A stretch of DNA of 64,000 nucleotides, taken from Paramarasmius palmivorus. Taxonomy: Eukaryota; Basidiomycota; Agaricomycetes; Agaricales; Marasmiaceae. Under the pieces are notes generated by a model. The model was not told the origin of the DNA, ran no database searches, and saw only the letters and a program-made list of their open reading frames with translations. Of the stretch, positions 22,941 through 35,627 are shown in pieces. Each line of letters opens with the position of its first letter. Position 1 is the first letter of the stretch. The DNA lies in NCBI GenBank assembly GCA_037176845.1, contig JAYKXP010000161.1, positions 1 through 64,000 on the forward strand, given 5' to 3'. Both the position numbers and the translations under genes were made by a program.

Positions 22941-25249
22941 AAGCACTCGGCTCCGAGCTGCTCCGAGGCGATTTTGAATTCTTTTCCATTTCTCCTCTTA
23001 CTGCGTGTCCTCTTTCCTTGTTGACCTCGATCTGCCAATGTCCGGAATGAAGCGCCTCCTCCCATGTTCTCAGCTTACCACATCACCTACACTAACGCGT
23101 CAAGATCGAAGCTTCTACCAAGCAGAATGAAGAACTTTGGTTGGACTTCAGCGATTCTTGATGCAAGGCGAGTAGTTGGTCCACTGTTTTGTCTCCTGAA
23201 CGTTGAACCATCCCAACGTCGCTTTTAATTGGAAATCTTCCAACATCCGCCAATTCCCTGCGTAACCTACATCCGTCCCCTAACTCGCTCCTCTCGAAGC
23301 AACAATCGTCCATATCCATGCCGCCGATGCCATCAGAAGGTCCTATGTGTTGGTGCCCCTTCTCTTTCCCTCTAATCACCGCTCTCCTGCCGACAAGGAA
23401 CGTGCCAGAATCAGGCTTTCACGCTCTCACTCCCATTCACAATTCCTATGTCCTCTCAATGTCTTCCAATTGTCCTCCTCGACTTTGACGTGCTAAGATC
23501 CGGAGCGAAGGGTCTCCTTCCCTCCTCTCTGCTTATCACATCCCCACATCGTCGACTCTACTGCATCAAGGTCGAAGTTTTTAGCTCTCGAATATCCGAA
23601 CAAGGAGATCAGCTGCAGGAGATGCTGTTTTGTGATGGAAGAACTAGGTCAGGAGTCGCAGCCGGGGATTCTAATTCCGAGGCGAGTATCTGGTCCACAC
23701 GAACAATCCCGACGTCGCTTTGCAGTGAAGCCCTTGCCCTTGTATCAGCCAACTCCCTGCACAGTCTACATCCGTCCTCTAACTCGCTCGTCTCGACGTA
23801 ACGACTGTTCATATGCATGCATGCCGCCGATGTCATCAGATGGTCTTCTGTGTCAATGCCCCTTCCTCTCGCTCTGATCACCGCTCTCCTGCCGACAAAC
23901 ACGTGGCAAAATCAGAATCTCACCCTTAGTATGGCTTGAAGGTCCGGAATGAAAAGCCTTCCCTCATCCTTTCGGTCCACCGAAACACCTCACCACCGAC
24001 TCTAACGCACTAAGATGGAGGTGTGCACTGGGAGCTATCTATTACCTGAACAGGAAGATTGGCTATAGTAGGAGGGAGGGACGCTTTCGTGCGAAGAGCG
24101 CTGAGAAGAGCCATAGCCGGCGGATATGCATACGAGGTGAGTAGTTGATCCACATCTCCGCCTCCAGGACGATCCTAACGTCGTTTTTCAGAGGAACCTT
24201 TTCTTATATAACCAAACCAAGATCTCAACATGAAGACCGTCACATCCATCCACATCCACACAATGCTTCACGAATCCGCCGATTCGATCACGCTGCTCGT
24301 AGTGCATACGACCCCGCATTTGTCAGATAGCGTCAAGGTTCCCTAATCCCAGGTATCAAAGATTCACAATTGACCCCAACTTCCATCACTGCCGCATTCC
24401 ACCTGCATTCACCCCGTAGAACCGCCCATCTTCCTCTCGTTCCTCTTATACCCTCTCAGATTTCGAATACAGCCTACAAAATGAATTGCTACGCTATCCC
24501 TGCGCTTCCTGCTGTAATCATCAGCGCGGTGCTGATTTTATGCCGTGTTCGCCGCGGATCCTCTATTTACTTCTTTCGCAGACATTTCGACTTGGAACGC
24601 ATTTGGAGTCATTAGGGCCGACTCAGGGCTATACTTACCAGCATGAGGTGTTAAGATTTACGCCCGATGGATAGTTATACTTGTACGTGTCTCTTCTATT
24701 CTCCCTGGTCACTCTATCCCATCTCTCTACTTACGTTCTCCGGATCTTCGCTTTCCGTTTGTTGCGTTCTTGTCTACCCTGCTTCGGGTCTTTCCTCACG
24801 CGACGCATCGCAACGTATCTTCCATTTGCCCAGCGCATGTCGTACTGTTGGATGAAGTCATCGTCGTTTTCAGCTGGTTTTGGCTGTTATCTGGTCGCCA
24901 CTACTTGATCTACTGTTTCTCATTTGCCCTAGACGACTCATTGATTTACAGTATCAGTTTCTTTGCTCTATCTCACTTTTTCTGCTTGAACTAACATTAC
25001 CGGTTACCTGTGCAACCCAGTCTTTCGAAGATGTCCATGAAGAATGTGTTTGTAATACCTCCGACAAGGTAAGTAACCCAATAACTCCTTCGCGAAACAG
25101 TTCCTCGTGATCCCAGGACGTACGGTCGCATCGATTTGTATCGAAGCGATCCTCTACTGTGTACAGGGCCCAGACACGCACAGTTTATGCACAACTATGA
25201 GCTCGGAACTTAGTCTACGAGACCGGAGTGGTACTGGTATGCACCAGCT

Positions 25250-27660
25250 TTGGAGATCTCGACTCGAATATGTACTACAGCTGTACGCCGAGGCGATTTT
25301 GATTCCTCTCTCAGCCGCTCAGATACCATTTTCACAACTCCCATATCCTCTTGTCCTCATTGGCCTGAAGATTGACATGCCAACGTCCAGAATGAGGAGC
25401 TTCCTCCCATTCTCTCGCTTCATCGCATCAGATTCACAGGTTCTGACGCACCAAGAACAGAAAATTTTAACAGCTAGCAGGCATCCGAACAGTACGATTG
25501 ATTGTAGTACCCTGTGAAGCAAGGTACGCCTTTCCTTTAGTTGATTGAGGACGATGAACTTGCATCACTCTATCGAATCACCGATCCAACATGCTTTCCG
25601 CTGTCGTCATCATCACGTTGAGTCGACCGTATCCGGTCGCCTAAGGAGTTCGCTTCCACTCTCCTCTCCTCATATTCTCACAGACACGCCCTCAGCAAAG
25701 AACACGTTCAACACGATACAAGCTGGTGGCTCAGTAGAAGGTAGTTCAGAGATGAAAAAATACGCGTTTGGCTTACCGCGGACATCTTTCACGTCCTGCT
25801 GATCGACTTGTCTCGTATATTCATACCTTCATATACTCCATCTCACGGTTTTCATTGACATCACTCAGGTATCCTCGCAAAATGTCATGTGTGGTCTTTG
25901 TCTCGGACTCCTACGACATACATCGGTGCGTTTCGACCTCAATGTGTCTATTCCTTCTAAAGGCAACAAGAGGTTCTTGTCTCCGAGGCATTAAAGATTC
26001 AATGCACTACCATATAACCTCAATATTCTAGTTGATCAAGGTGGGCGGCCTTTGTACCACTCATCTACTCTATCTGGATTCCCAAGACTGTCTCCGCCTA
26101 TGGATACGCGTCTTGAAATGACGTAGGTTACGCCCTTCTGATCAGTCGTCCGAGGGATGAACTCAATGCTTCGAGCATTACGGTGGTGGACCTTTGAGAC
26201 ACTGCAAGATTGCCTTCCGTGGCATTCCGTGGGTACCTTTCTGTCACCTCTGGGTTCTTGTATTGAATACTGTACCGAATTCTTCAATTCCATTGCTAAA
26301 GGCTCAAACAATCAATCATAGTGTTGGTGGCTCTCAATTTCTTCGCTACTTCTCAAGGAAACGCAAGTGAAATAGCATAGTACTTACCACGTCTGTGGAC
26401 TCTAGTCTCGCAGGCGCTCCATCATCTTGAGAGATACTTTGGTTCCCAGTGTGTGAGCCTACTTGGACAGTATCTTATACGGCGTCTGACAATGGTGTTA
26501 TCCAGCAACATTTCCTACGTTATTTCGGACCGTATGACCACGAAGAAGGATCGTGCATTCCAATAGGGGCCCAAGCCGCGCTCAGACTGCAAGACACCTG
26601 GCTTCTTTGCATACTCGTGGTGTGCTTCTGACGCCGGGATAAATCCACAGAAACGTTACTCCAGCCAAAGCGGAGATACGTCACCCAAGCACCACCCATA
26701 TAAATTAGTTACCTGAGGGTATGTTGGACACGCGGAATCCTCGTTGCAGTGGCGTTCATGGTAGGCGCTGGCAAGACTTCCATCCATCTAGGACCCTTCG
26801 AAGCTTCTATGTGCTCGCCGTTACCTGATAAAGATAAATGGGGGATGCTATCCATTACATACAATACATATTCCGCTCCACAATGTTCCCTCTCATTTTC
26901 TCATCTGACTGCGCCGATACTTCTGATTCATCTGGAAAAGAAACTGTCAATACATAAACACACGTGTTGTAACGTGATAATGGCTCATACAGCCCTGGTG
27001 CGGGAAGCCTCTCCCGAGGATGACCGCGATTACTTACCGGGGCAACCATATTCCAGTTCGTTGTTTCCCACTCACTGTGGCAGCACCCCTGGGATCCTGA
27101 TGGAAGTGGCTATCAGCGTAGGTGATGTTATGGGAGAAGTACAAGAAACTGCGCTTCCGGTGTCTGGATGCCTAACTACCAATGCTCAGACGCCTTCGAA
27201 TTGAGTCTTGAAGTGAACGTCCTGACGCTCTCGATGAATGAGAAGTCCAGACAAGATTACACCGTGCATAGCTACTGGAGTCTAGGTGTAGGTCAACAAG
27301 TTCGACTCACGTATTCTAGATTACGACAGTGATTGAGTTTCTCTGTTGAGACGTTAAGCCTAGTATGCAGTATGTTAGCCTTTCATAAGTGGTGAAGCAA
27401 GAACGTACACGGAAGAAGTTCCGAATCGCTGTTTCACGCTCCATTTTACACCGACACTTCTTACTTTCCGCTCCTCCAATCCCTGGGTCATGGGTCTATC
27501 CCAGTATTTTCCACGGACGCCTTTCTGTTTCCACGACGATCACCAAACGCACTTCGCAGTATCAGATCCTCTCAAAAGCCTCAAATATCAGATGTCACAT
27601 TTTGATATTGGCTATGCTTAACTTCTTACACGCGCCTCAACCTTATTTTCAGTGAGTTCC
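25250..27660. repeat. Duplicated spacer in front of copy 5 (partner 42820-45690)
   Basis: Collinear with 42820-45690: 'ctcagataccattttcacaa' (25317 and 42854), 'cattccaatagggccc'-type text (26558 and 44429), and 'tactttggttcccagtgtgtga' context (26433 and 44313). A diverged third copy is seen near 55200-55640. On the minus strand near 27270-27080 both copies keep a similar frame (ALVVRHPD), with a stop in this copy, so a decayed gene is possible. Confidence 0.7.
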
Positions 27661-27678
27661 CTCATTTCTACTCCAGCG

Positions 27679-27700
27679 TAGACGCCGGCGTGTATGACAT
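27679..27700 (+). promoter_or_regulatory. Class A palindromic promoter box of copy 5
   Basis: AGACGCCGGCGTGTATGACA, 54 bp before the copy 5 ATG. It contains the perfect palindrome ACGCCGGCGT. Confidence 0.65.
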
Positions 27701-27754
27701 GAGGCTTTGCAAAGATAAAGGATAAAATTTTCTGGCTCCATTCCTATCTATCCA

Positions 27755-29453
27755 ATGGTCTTTCTGTATGCTCTTGCGAGGCCTCTCGCGTCCAGCCTAA
27801 CCACTGCCTCCTCCTCCACGGACTCTTCCTCTTTTGATCCCATTACCAGCGAATGCATCAACATCAATGTGTGTCGCACCACGACTGGGATCATCTGGAG
27901 TTGCCTCTCTGTAATCTTTATTTGTACATGGGTCGCAGTTAATCCGAACATTCCATTAGTGCAAGAAGAGGAAGAGGACCCATTACATCCTGCAGTCGTG
28001 CTATACCACAATGTAGAATTGATGGTTGTTGCCTTGGTTGCGCCAGAGTTCATTATATTATGGGCGATGAGGCAGAGGGAGCAGGCAAAGAATATTCGAA
28101 AGATGTTCAAGAACAGTGTGTAATCACTTTGATCACTTGTGCTGCAGCTAATTTGTTTCTGTCAGATTATGGCTGGGGAATGGCACACGGGTTCTTTGTG
28201 ATCATGGGTGGCTTTGCACTATACGACGGAGAGAAGTTTTGTGGGTATCTTTGGGACAGGGATCGGACTTTAGATAAAGCCGACCATGAACCTACTGGAA
28301 CACAAGCTACAAGTCAGACTTTAAGTGATGGATACCACCACAAACCGTTCGACGGAAAAGCAGAGAAACACTTTGGCAAAATAAAGGCTCATCACGAAGA
28401 TGCTTCAGCTCCGGTACGTCGTCGTTTCAGTATCCACGCATCATGATGAGGCTTTTTCTGACGCATTGCTGCTATGACCAGGACACAGAAAAGAATTCAG
28501 AATCGTCTACATGTTCAGGGAGTTGCGAAAATCTCTCCACCGCGGATGCCTCCGAGACTGGACTCTCGACCCCCCTTGAATTTCTCGTTTCCAAAGGATA
28601 CATTACCCTCACTGAAAACGAGATCAAGGACAGAAGTCATGCCGACTTCATCGCCAAATCAGTTGCCGTGATTCAAACCACCTGGTTCATTTTGCAGGTC
28701 ATCGCTCGCGCGGTTCAGGGACTAGCCATCACGGAGCTTGAGATCATGACTGTTGGTTTCGCTATTCTTAACTTCGGCACGTACTTCCTTTGGTGGAATA
28801 AGCCACTCCGGGTTGGGCATCCCACGAAGGTGTATTGGAGGCTGGAGAATATGTCAGGGAAAAGTAATGTCAAACGAGGAAAGAGAAGGATTTGGAGTAT
28901 TTGCAAGGGCGGAGGTGATGCAATCGTCAAATATATCTATAAAATCAAGCCACCCTCCGACAGCACTATCATTCGGCTTCTCCTCCTCCCGATATGGATT
29001 CCATTACACATCTTCTTTGTATGCCTTCAAATCCTCAGAGACAACGACAACAAAAGCCTAGCTTTCCCAATCTCCTCTCGACTAAAAAAAGAGCCAGGCC
29101 ATCTTTACATCGCCGTCTACGGTGCCGCTGCTCTCTTCGGTGCTATTCACTGCATCCCATGGGTTTTCCAATTCCTGACTCATACCGAACAGTCTCTTTG
29201 GCGGATATCAGCCATTGCGGTTGCCGCTGCACCTATTGCGGTGGGGCCTTTGCATGCATATATGAGTAGCTTCGATGACCACCCCTGGAATTGGAAGGAC
29301 AAAGGAATAGTTACTCTTGTGGCTATACTTTCCCTTGCGTACGCCGCTTTCCGCATCATCCTCATCGTCATAGCATTCACTTCACTGCGGTATCTACCCC
29401 CGGGCGCATATCAGACTGTCCAATGGACAACTTTCATTCCGCACGTTGGATGA
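27755..29453 (+). CDS. Family copy 5: intact multi-pass membrane protein, unknown function
   Basis: Exons 27755-28115, 28166-28413 and 28482-29453 (introns 50 and 68 bp, phases 1 and 0) read through without interruption to 526 residues. Conserved blocks follow in order: CTWVAVNPNIP, YGWGMAHGFFVIMGGFALY, YITLTENEIKDRSHADFI, FLWWNKPLRVGHPTKVYWR, PISSRL, AIHCIPWVFQF, TEQSLWRISA and YQTVQWTTFIPHVG. Exon 2 is longer than in other copies because of an insert after CGYLWDRDR. The start is the conserved M(V/I)xLYALARP. With copy 1 it is one of only two copies that look fully functional. Upstream are a class A box and the duplicated spacer shared with copy 10. Confidence 0.9.
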
Positions 29454-29458
29454 TATAG

Positions 29459-29519
29459 GTATGTCCATTACCCATTTCACTTAATCGAACTGACTATCTC
29501 ACTCATTTGCTCGTCTCAG
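29459..29519 (+). other. Intron in the 3' UTR of copy 5
   Basis: gtatgt begins five bases after the TGA (29451-29453) and the intron ends in cgtctcag 61 bp later. It is positionally identical to the intron behind copy 1. Confidence 0.55.
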
Positions 29520-30269
29520 CTTCAGTCTCGTGTCAATCGGTTGTTAAATCCATGCTATCTTTGTTCTCTCTATTGGCTCTTGATCTTGCTTTTTTTCTAT
29601 GCATCCCCTTACATTTCAGCTATCGTTCTCATCGCTATCTGTTTCTCGCATAAAACTCAGCTACAGGTTCGTAGTTCTTAGTATATCTGTCAAAAACTAT
29701 ATACGTTCTCTAGCTTTCATATCTTGTTTTGTTTTTTTCCGATGTACTACCTGATACTTTCAACGAATCATCATTTTTCCCAAAATCCCGCCTTTTCTGC
29801 CGCGCCACACCATTCCTCGCTATTTGTGTAGGTGCCTTTACGTGAGGACTATACTCCGGCTAATGTTTCCTATGAAGACGATTTCGCAAGAAAACATTGG
29901 AAAGGAATGTACTATTCATACAAGCGCGATTTTCGACCCTGATGCAGTTGGCAAGATTGGTATACGGAACACCGATGAACGGATCGATGTGATCGAGGGT
30001 ATATGATGAATGATACATCACTATCCAAAGCAAATAGACAAACGACATATTCAGGAATCTTTCTAGCAGGACCCAAAATCCCTGAAGAGAACATTAGCTA
30101 ACCGGTCTATTCATCAATCGGAAGGAGACATACCTCAATCACCCAATATGCGGAGTTAACATCCCGTGGCCCTATACGCACTTCACGGAAGATCCCTCAG
30201 CGTCATCAAACACAACATACGCCAAGTCAAGCATCATCGGACATGAAAATCCAAAAGGTACACCAAATC

Positions 30270-31028
30270 AGATAACCACCATCGCGAAGTAACTGTTCGA
30301 TGTGGAGACAAAGTCGGCATGAAGTCTGTCCTTGATTTTTGGTCTCGGTGATGGGCGTGTATCCTTTGCCGATGAGGAATTCGACGAGGCATGACGTGTT
30401 GACGGGTAGTCTTCTTCTGTATCAGAAGAAAACGGATCTACGAACGCCGTTGTGAACTGTACCGTCGGCAGCCTGTATAGGCAACATGGGAGTGACGCAA
30501 TATGAACCAATTTCAAACGGACGTCAACGTACCAGAACTGAGGATTATGACCCTGTCCCTTCAATGTCGCTTATCCACTGCGCTAGTATCTCTTCTAAGA
30601 TCCCACAAAATACCCGCAAAAAGCCTTTCCATGATATAGCATGAAACCTTCCGTAACTTCTACGAAGAAGCCTTGTGTCGTTCCCCAACCGTACTATACG
30701 AGGCGAAATGTTAACCACCGTGAAAAGAACTAGTTTTCGAGTTGAACACGCACATCCGAGCTTTTCCTGAGTCTCTTTCGCCTTCTCTCGCTGACTCATC
30801 GCCCACCGGTGTAAAATAATCATTTCAACGTTTTGATAAAACACAGCTTATTGCCATTGTTTCAGCCGACCCGAATATTAAGATAAAAATCATTGTTAGG
30901 CAGCTCAATAGGATATCGGTGAAAGTGCGACAGCCCTTAATGTTGGCGCATTCACTGGTAGTGGAGTCAAAAGGTGTGGTTGCGGAAGAGACAGTAGAGG
31001 CAAGGGCAAAGAGGAGGGGTATTGACAC
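30270..31028 (-). pseudogene. Family copy 6: heavily decayed
   Basis: Exon 1 begins at 31028 (MSIPLLFALASTVSS... CRTFTDILLSCL) but the segment with CTWVAIHPNIP is deleted. It resumes with FYQNVEMIILHRW and MSQREKAKETQEK. Exon 2 shows YGWGTTQGFF-like text in broken frames, and exon 3 ends within EFLIGKGYTPIT-like text near 30300. More than half of the family protein is missing. Confidence 0.8.
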
Positions 31029-31139
31029 TGGTTAAACTGGGAGTAGAGCAAAGAGTTGAATGGCATGTACCAAGGGGATTCGTTGAACAGCTCAAGCTGT
31101 TGGAAGCGAAGCGAAGAAAATTTGTGCCATGTGGCATGG

Positions 31140-31156
31140 ATGACAGGTGATGTCAT
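31140..31156 (-). promoter_or_regulatory. Class B upstream box of copy 6
   Basis: ATGACAGGTGATGTCAT followed by CTCGGCTCCGAG, about 110 bp upstream of the copy 6 start. It remains perfectly conserved although the gene behind it is destroyed. Confidence 0.45.
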
Positions 31157-33657
31157 TCATTATCACTCGGCTCCGAGCTGCTCCGAGGCAATTTTGGTTC
31201 CTTGTTCTCTTCAACGACTCCCATGCTCTCGGCTCACCACATCTACACTAAAGCAACAAGATCGAAGTTTGCACCGAGTGGTGCAAGGCGAGTAGTTGGT
31301 CGACATTTTTGTCCTGAACCATCCCAACGTCGTCAGTGAAAGTCTTCCTACGTCGAGCCAACTCCCTGCACATCTTTCCTCTTACTCATCTCAAAGCAAA
31401 GTGTCATCAGAAGGTCCTATGTGTTGTTTCCCCTTCTCTTTCCCTCTAATCACCACTCCCCTGCCGAGAAGGAGCGTGCCAGAATCAGGCTTTCACACTC
31501 TCACCACTCTCACTCCCTTTCACAATTCCTATGTCCTCTCAATGTCCTTTTGTCCTCTTCGCCCTTGACATGCTAACGTCCGGAGCGAAAGCCCTCCTTC
31601 CCTTTCCTCGGTTTATCATTCCCCACATCGTCGATTCTACCGCATCAAGATTGGAGTTTAAGGCTATCGAATATCTGAACAAGACTGGTTGCAGGAGAGT
31701 ACAGGAACGGTGTCTTGATGAGAGTGATGAGGAGACTAGGTCAGGAGTCGCAGCCAGCGGGTCTGGGTACAAGGTGAGTAGTTGGATCACGTCTTTGCTA
31801 CGTGAACGATCCCAACGTCGCTTTGAAACGACGTGTCCGATGTCATGAGCCATGATATCATCAAAAGCTATTCCGTGTTGATGCCCCCTCTTTCCGTTCT
31901 AAGTACCGCTCTCATGCCGACAAGATACGACCCAAAATCACACATTCACACTCCCTTTCAAAATCCACATTTGCTCAAATCCTACTCCGCCCTTATATGC
32001 CAACATCCAGGATCTCATCCAGGATCTCATCCTCTCGGTTAACCGGAACCACCTCACCACTGACTCCAACGCATCAAGATCGAGGTTTACAGTTAGTAAG
32101 TATTCGACGAGGAAGATTAGTCGCAGTAGAGAGCAGGGTTGCGGTCTTATGAAGAGCTCTGAGAAGAGTCGTAGCCGGCAGATATGGATGCGACGTGAGT
32201 ATTTGATCCACCACTTCGGCACCAGAACAATCCTAACGTCGTTTTTCGGAGGAAGCCTTGCTTGTATATCCAAACCAAGATCCCAGCATGAAGACCGTCG
32301 CATTCAGCTATGCCCTCACAATGCTCTATAGTGACACCTATCCACGACGCATCACGGTTCCGCCGACTCAGTGATTCTCCAAACCGCTGCCTGGATAGCG
32401 CTGCTCCAAGGCTGCCTAATCCTAAGTATCAAAGATTCACAACCAACCCCAACTTCCATCACTGCCGCATTCCACCTGCATTCACTCCATAGAACCGGCC
32501 ACCCTTCTCTCGTCTCTCTCGATCTCCTCTCTGATTGCAAATACCGCCTCCGAAATGGATTGATACGCTATCCCTGCGCTCCCTGCTGTAATCATCAGCG
32601 CCGCAGATCCTCTATTTCCCTCTTCCGCAGATTTCGACTTGGAACGCGTTTGGAGTCATTAGGGCCGATTCAGGATTATCCATGGTAGCGTGGTGGAGGT
32701 GGTGGGCGTTCGGTTAAGATTAATGCCTGATGGGCTCATAGTTGTTCTTCATACGTGTCTCTTCTGCTCTCCCTGGTCACTATATCCCATCTCTCTACGC
32801 TCCGGATCGTTCTTTTCCGTTCGCTGCTTTTCTGCTCTATTCGCTCTGGGACTTTCCTCACGCGACGCATCACATTTTCCAGACGCAAGGCGTACTGTGG
32901 AACCAAGCCATCGTCATTTATTGTCACTACTTGATTTGGTTTCTTATTTGCCCTTTGTCCGCTTTTGCTGACCGACTTACAGTATCGGTTTTTATCTCAC
33001 CTTTTCTGCTCGACCTAACATTACCGTTTATCTGCGGAACCCAGTTTTTTGATAGACAAGCATCCCAATAACTCCTTCACGAAACAGTTCCTCGTGATTC
33101 CAAGATGTACGGTCGCATCAATTAGTATCGAAGCGCTTTCCAAACCTCAAGACACTGAGTTCAGGTGATTCAAATATACACTCATATTGGGCGCCGTCAC
33201 GAGCGAGTAATAGGTGAACATCTCCCAATGTGACTCATGTAACCTGGACACTCGCGGTGTTAGTGATGGTTACCACCATCTTCTCGTTCGTCATATGTAC
33301 TGGTCTCTTTCGAGAGACTCAATTTCTAAACGTTATGATCATGTTATAGCTCGAATCAGTCTGGAGCGAAGTCACATTCATGTAAGTAGCTTTCCGCAGT
33401 CGTGGCTGCGACTTTGATTCATGAGTCAGTAATTGGTTGACAAAAATGGTGATCGGCTTCAGCGTCTGTGGTTTGGGCTGCGACTGAATAGGTTTTACAT
33501 TGGCAGCACGAAGTACAGTATATGAGGAATGCGACCAAATTATTAGACTAAGGATTTGTGGCGTTCGATAGATACGAGTAGAAATGTGTGGATGGCTAGT
33601 ATGTGAAAAGGGAGACAGCAAAGAGAACCATACCTAGAATCCATGGGGAAACGTACA

Positions 33658-33939
33658 CTAGAAAGCGAGATAGAAAGGTTGGATGTTCTGGTAAAGCACT
33701 ACTGCTGGATGCCATGGAAGCCCGTCACTTTGTTCTACCCGCGGAATGTTTGGATGAATAGCGACCCAAGTGCAGATGAATATAACGGATAGGCAGCTCC
33801 ACAGGATTCCAATAGTGGTGCGGCACCCGTAGATGTTGATGCATTCTCCGGTTACAGAATTGAAGGAGGTGGAGCCGTTGAAAGAGGCGGTAGAGAGACT
33901 GGAGGCCATAGGCCTGGCCAGAGTTTATAGAAGGTGCAT
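33658..33939 (-). pseudogene. Family copy 7: exon 1 fragment with early stop (class A promoter)
   Basis: On the minus strand from the ATG at 33939 the fifth codon is TAA where other copies have TAC. The frame then continues MASSLSTASFNGSTSF... CTWVAIHPNIP... VVLYQN and ends at about 33660 in unrelated sequence. Exons 2 and 3 are absent. The class A box (34020) and the leader are preserved, so the copy lost its body rather than its promoter. Confidence 0.8.
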
Positions 33940-34019
33940 CAAGTAAGGACAAAGGTACCAAAGCCTTGAGGTTTTTATCGATGCAGAGGCCTACATGTGC
34001 TGAGCATGCTCTTGTCCTT

Positions 34020-34041
34020 GTGTTGTACATGCCGGCGTTTT
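34020..34041 (-). promoter_or_regulatory. Class A promoter box of copy 7
   Basis: Minus strand AAACGCCGGCATGTACAACA, 80 bp upstream of the ATG of fragment copy 7. It has the same one-base change in the palindrome as copy 1 (GGCATG), suggesting these two promoters are close relatives. Confidence 0.5.
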
Positions 34042-34199
34042 CTTGACAGCTAGAATAGAAGATCTTGATATCGGTGGCAGAAAAACATAATTAAAAATGA
34101 GGTACAGGTGTGTCCGAAAAGCTAAAAATAGCGGTGAGCATGGAAATGAAACCCTAGAAGTATTTGAGACCATCTCACATATCGTTCTACACAGTAAAA

Positions 34200-35440
34200 A
34201 ATGTTCGTTGATCATGGTAGGAAGAGAAGCGCGCCCGTGAGAACATTGGAATCACGCGTTGGCCGGCACCCGAAATCCACTTGTTTCAGCCTTTCCTCTC
34301 GTTGATTGAGTACTTTGACAGTTGTGAAGCTATACATCGTGGTGAAGGTGCGTCAACGATTGGGAAGAGCGAGGCGGCTGAGAATTCATTTGGTAACAGG
34401 AACCATCAAATGAGTTCTTTGTTGGGAGCGTCAGGCCGTTCGACAAAAGTCTTCCCTAGCCAAAGGCCAGTCATTTCAGTCAACAAACGCTCGTATATCC
34501 AGGTAAAATAGCGACATAGTAATCTTTCAAAATAAGATATCTTGCCAGCTGCTCAGTTGGGCCAATCTAAACGACAGTCAATTACCTCCACGCATTGAAC
34601 TGCATATGTTTCACAATTGACAGCATCAACACAGCGAGTGATCACATATTCTCATTAAAAAGTCCTCCTGACAGCAGGAACTCATGTTCCTAACCGAATC
34701 TTGGTCTCAGCGCTCGTTAAATATAATGTAGGCCTTTGAGCAATAAAAATGCATACCTATGCCCTCTCACAACGCAGCATTCTATATATGTCGAGCGTAT
34801 ACCGATTCTGGTATTTCCCGTGTGACATCGGAACAGATTCTGAACTGGCAGGTCAACTCTCGCATGCTTCCTGTCTTAGATCAAAGGGAGAATGTACCTA
34901 GGTTTTTATCTAACGCCTTGATGTGCATCGCGGGATGTAATTCCAAGTTAAGCCGCTACAAAATCAATTGCTATCCTATCTGGCTTGTAGTGTAGAAATA
35001 ACGATAGAACGTGCCGACCTTGTGGGAAACCCTGTTGATCTCGAACCGTGATCAACACCAATATCCTTCTTCGGGAACAAAAGCGTCTAAGCGGTCCAAT
35101 GCACCTAATTAGTGGTGAAGCAATGATGCTTTACATCCCATTCAAATTGCTCTGCATTCATAACCGAAAGAGAACGTTCAAATGCAGATCGCTGCGGGCC
35201 GTGCGCTTGAGAATAAACTCTCGATTCATTGAGACCTAGTCAAGTGTCATCGAATGCAGCTATTCCGATGACATTATGAGACGAAGACGGTCTCAATTGC
35301 TAGTTTCACTCTTAGATTTGACTACTAGTGTGTCAAGCGCTCTAAGGATAGAGATGAGTGTTTAGTGTGCTAGGTTGTACATAATATCGTATACGTAGAT
35401 AATACGTATGTGGTGTCTCAGATATACATGTAAACTCGTG
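34200..35440. other. Spacer without recognisable gene
   Basis: Only short open frames on both strands (for example 34759-34995, +) without motif, splice partner or second copy in the window. AT-rich patches around 34640-34760 and 35380-35440, the latter being the downstream flank of copy 8. I see nothing else in it. Confidence 0.4.
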
Positions 35441-35627
35441 AAGGCGCTCGAAACCTAACAGAGAAAATCATAGTCGAGGCGCAAAGGGGTGCATAGATGA
35501 GAAAGCACGATTGAAAACAACGAGACGGGTGGGTATTACGAAATATCCACGAGAGGTTGAACCTGCAAGACGGATTAGCTGCGCAGTTCCGTTCGCTGAG
35601 TGAAAAGAGGGATTCAACATACTGAAA

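Larger units (their letters stand above)
20740..25110. repeat. Large duplicated block with copy 4 (partner 29820-33130)
   Basis: The block contains a downstream spacer, pseudogene copy 4 and about 2.2 kb of upstream spacer. It is collinear with 29820-33130, which carries copy 6: e.g. 'gatgcagttggcaagattgg'-like text at about 20915 and 29942, 'aacacaacatacgccaag' at about 21184 and 30209, and 'ccaacttccatcactgccgc' at about 24379 and 32447. The upstream part recurs at 39590-41370 before copy 9. Confidence 0.75.
29820..33130. repeat. Large duplicated block with copy 6 (partner 20740-25110)
   Basis: Same order of elements as 20740-25110 (downstream spacer, decayed gene on the minus strand, upstream spacer), but shortened by several deletions. 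The upstream part, from the class B box at 31140 to about 33070, is also shared with 39590-41370. It contains a small internal direct repeat of 12 bp near 32010-32035 (caggatctcatc twice). Confidence 0.75.

Noticed and set aside
23000..25100. LTR retrotransposon suggested by repeated blocks
   Set aside because: No reverse transcriptase, integrase, gag or primer-binding-site signal; the repeats are spacers that travel with the gene family.
26749..27204. Plus-strand open frame with a partner at 44597-45157 as a conserved gene
   Set aside because: The two share stretches because the DNA is duplicated, but they shift frame against each other and lack motifs; a minus-strand frame is equally conserved.
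32010..32036. Tandem repeat or array near caggatctcatc
   Set aside because: Only two 12-bp units; a simple local duplication. No CRISPR-like spacing anywhere, and none is expected in a fungus.
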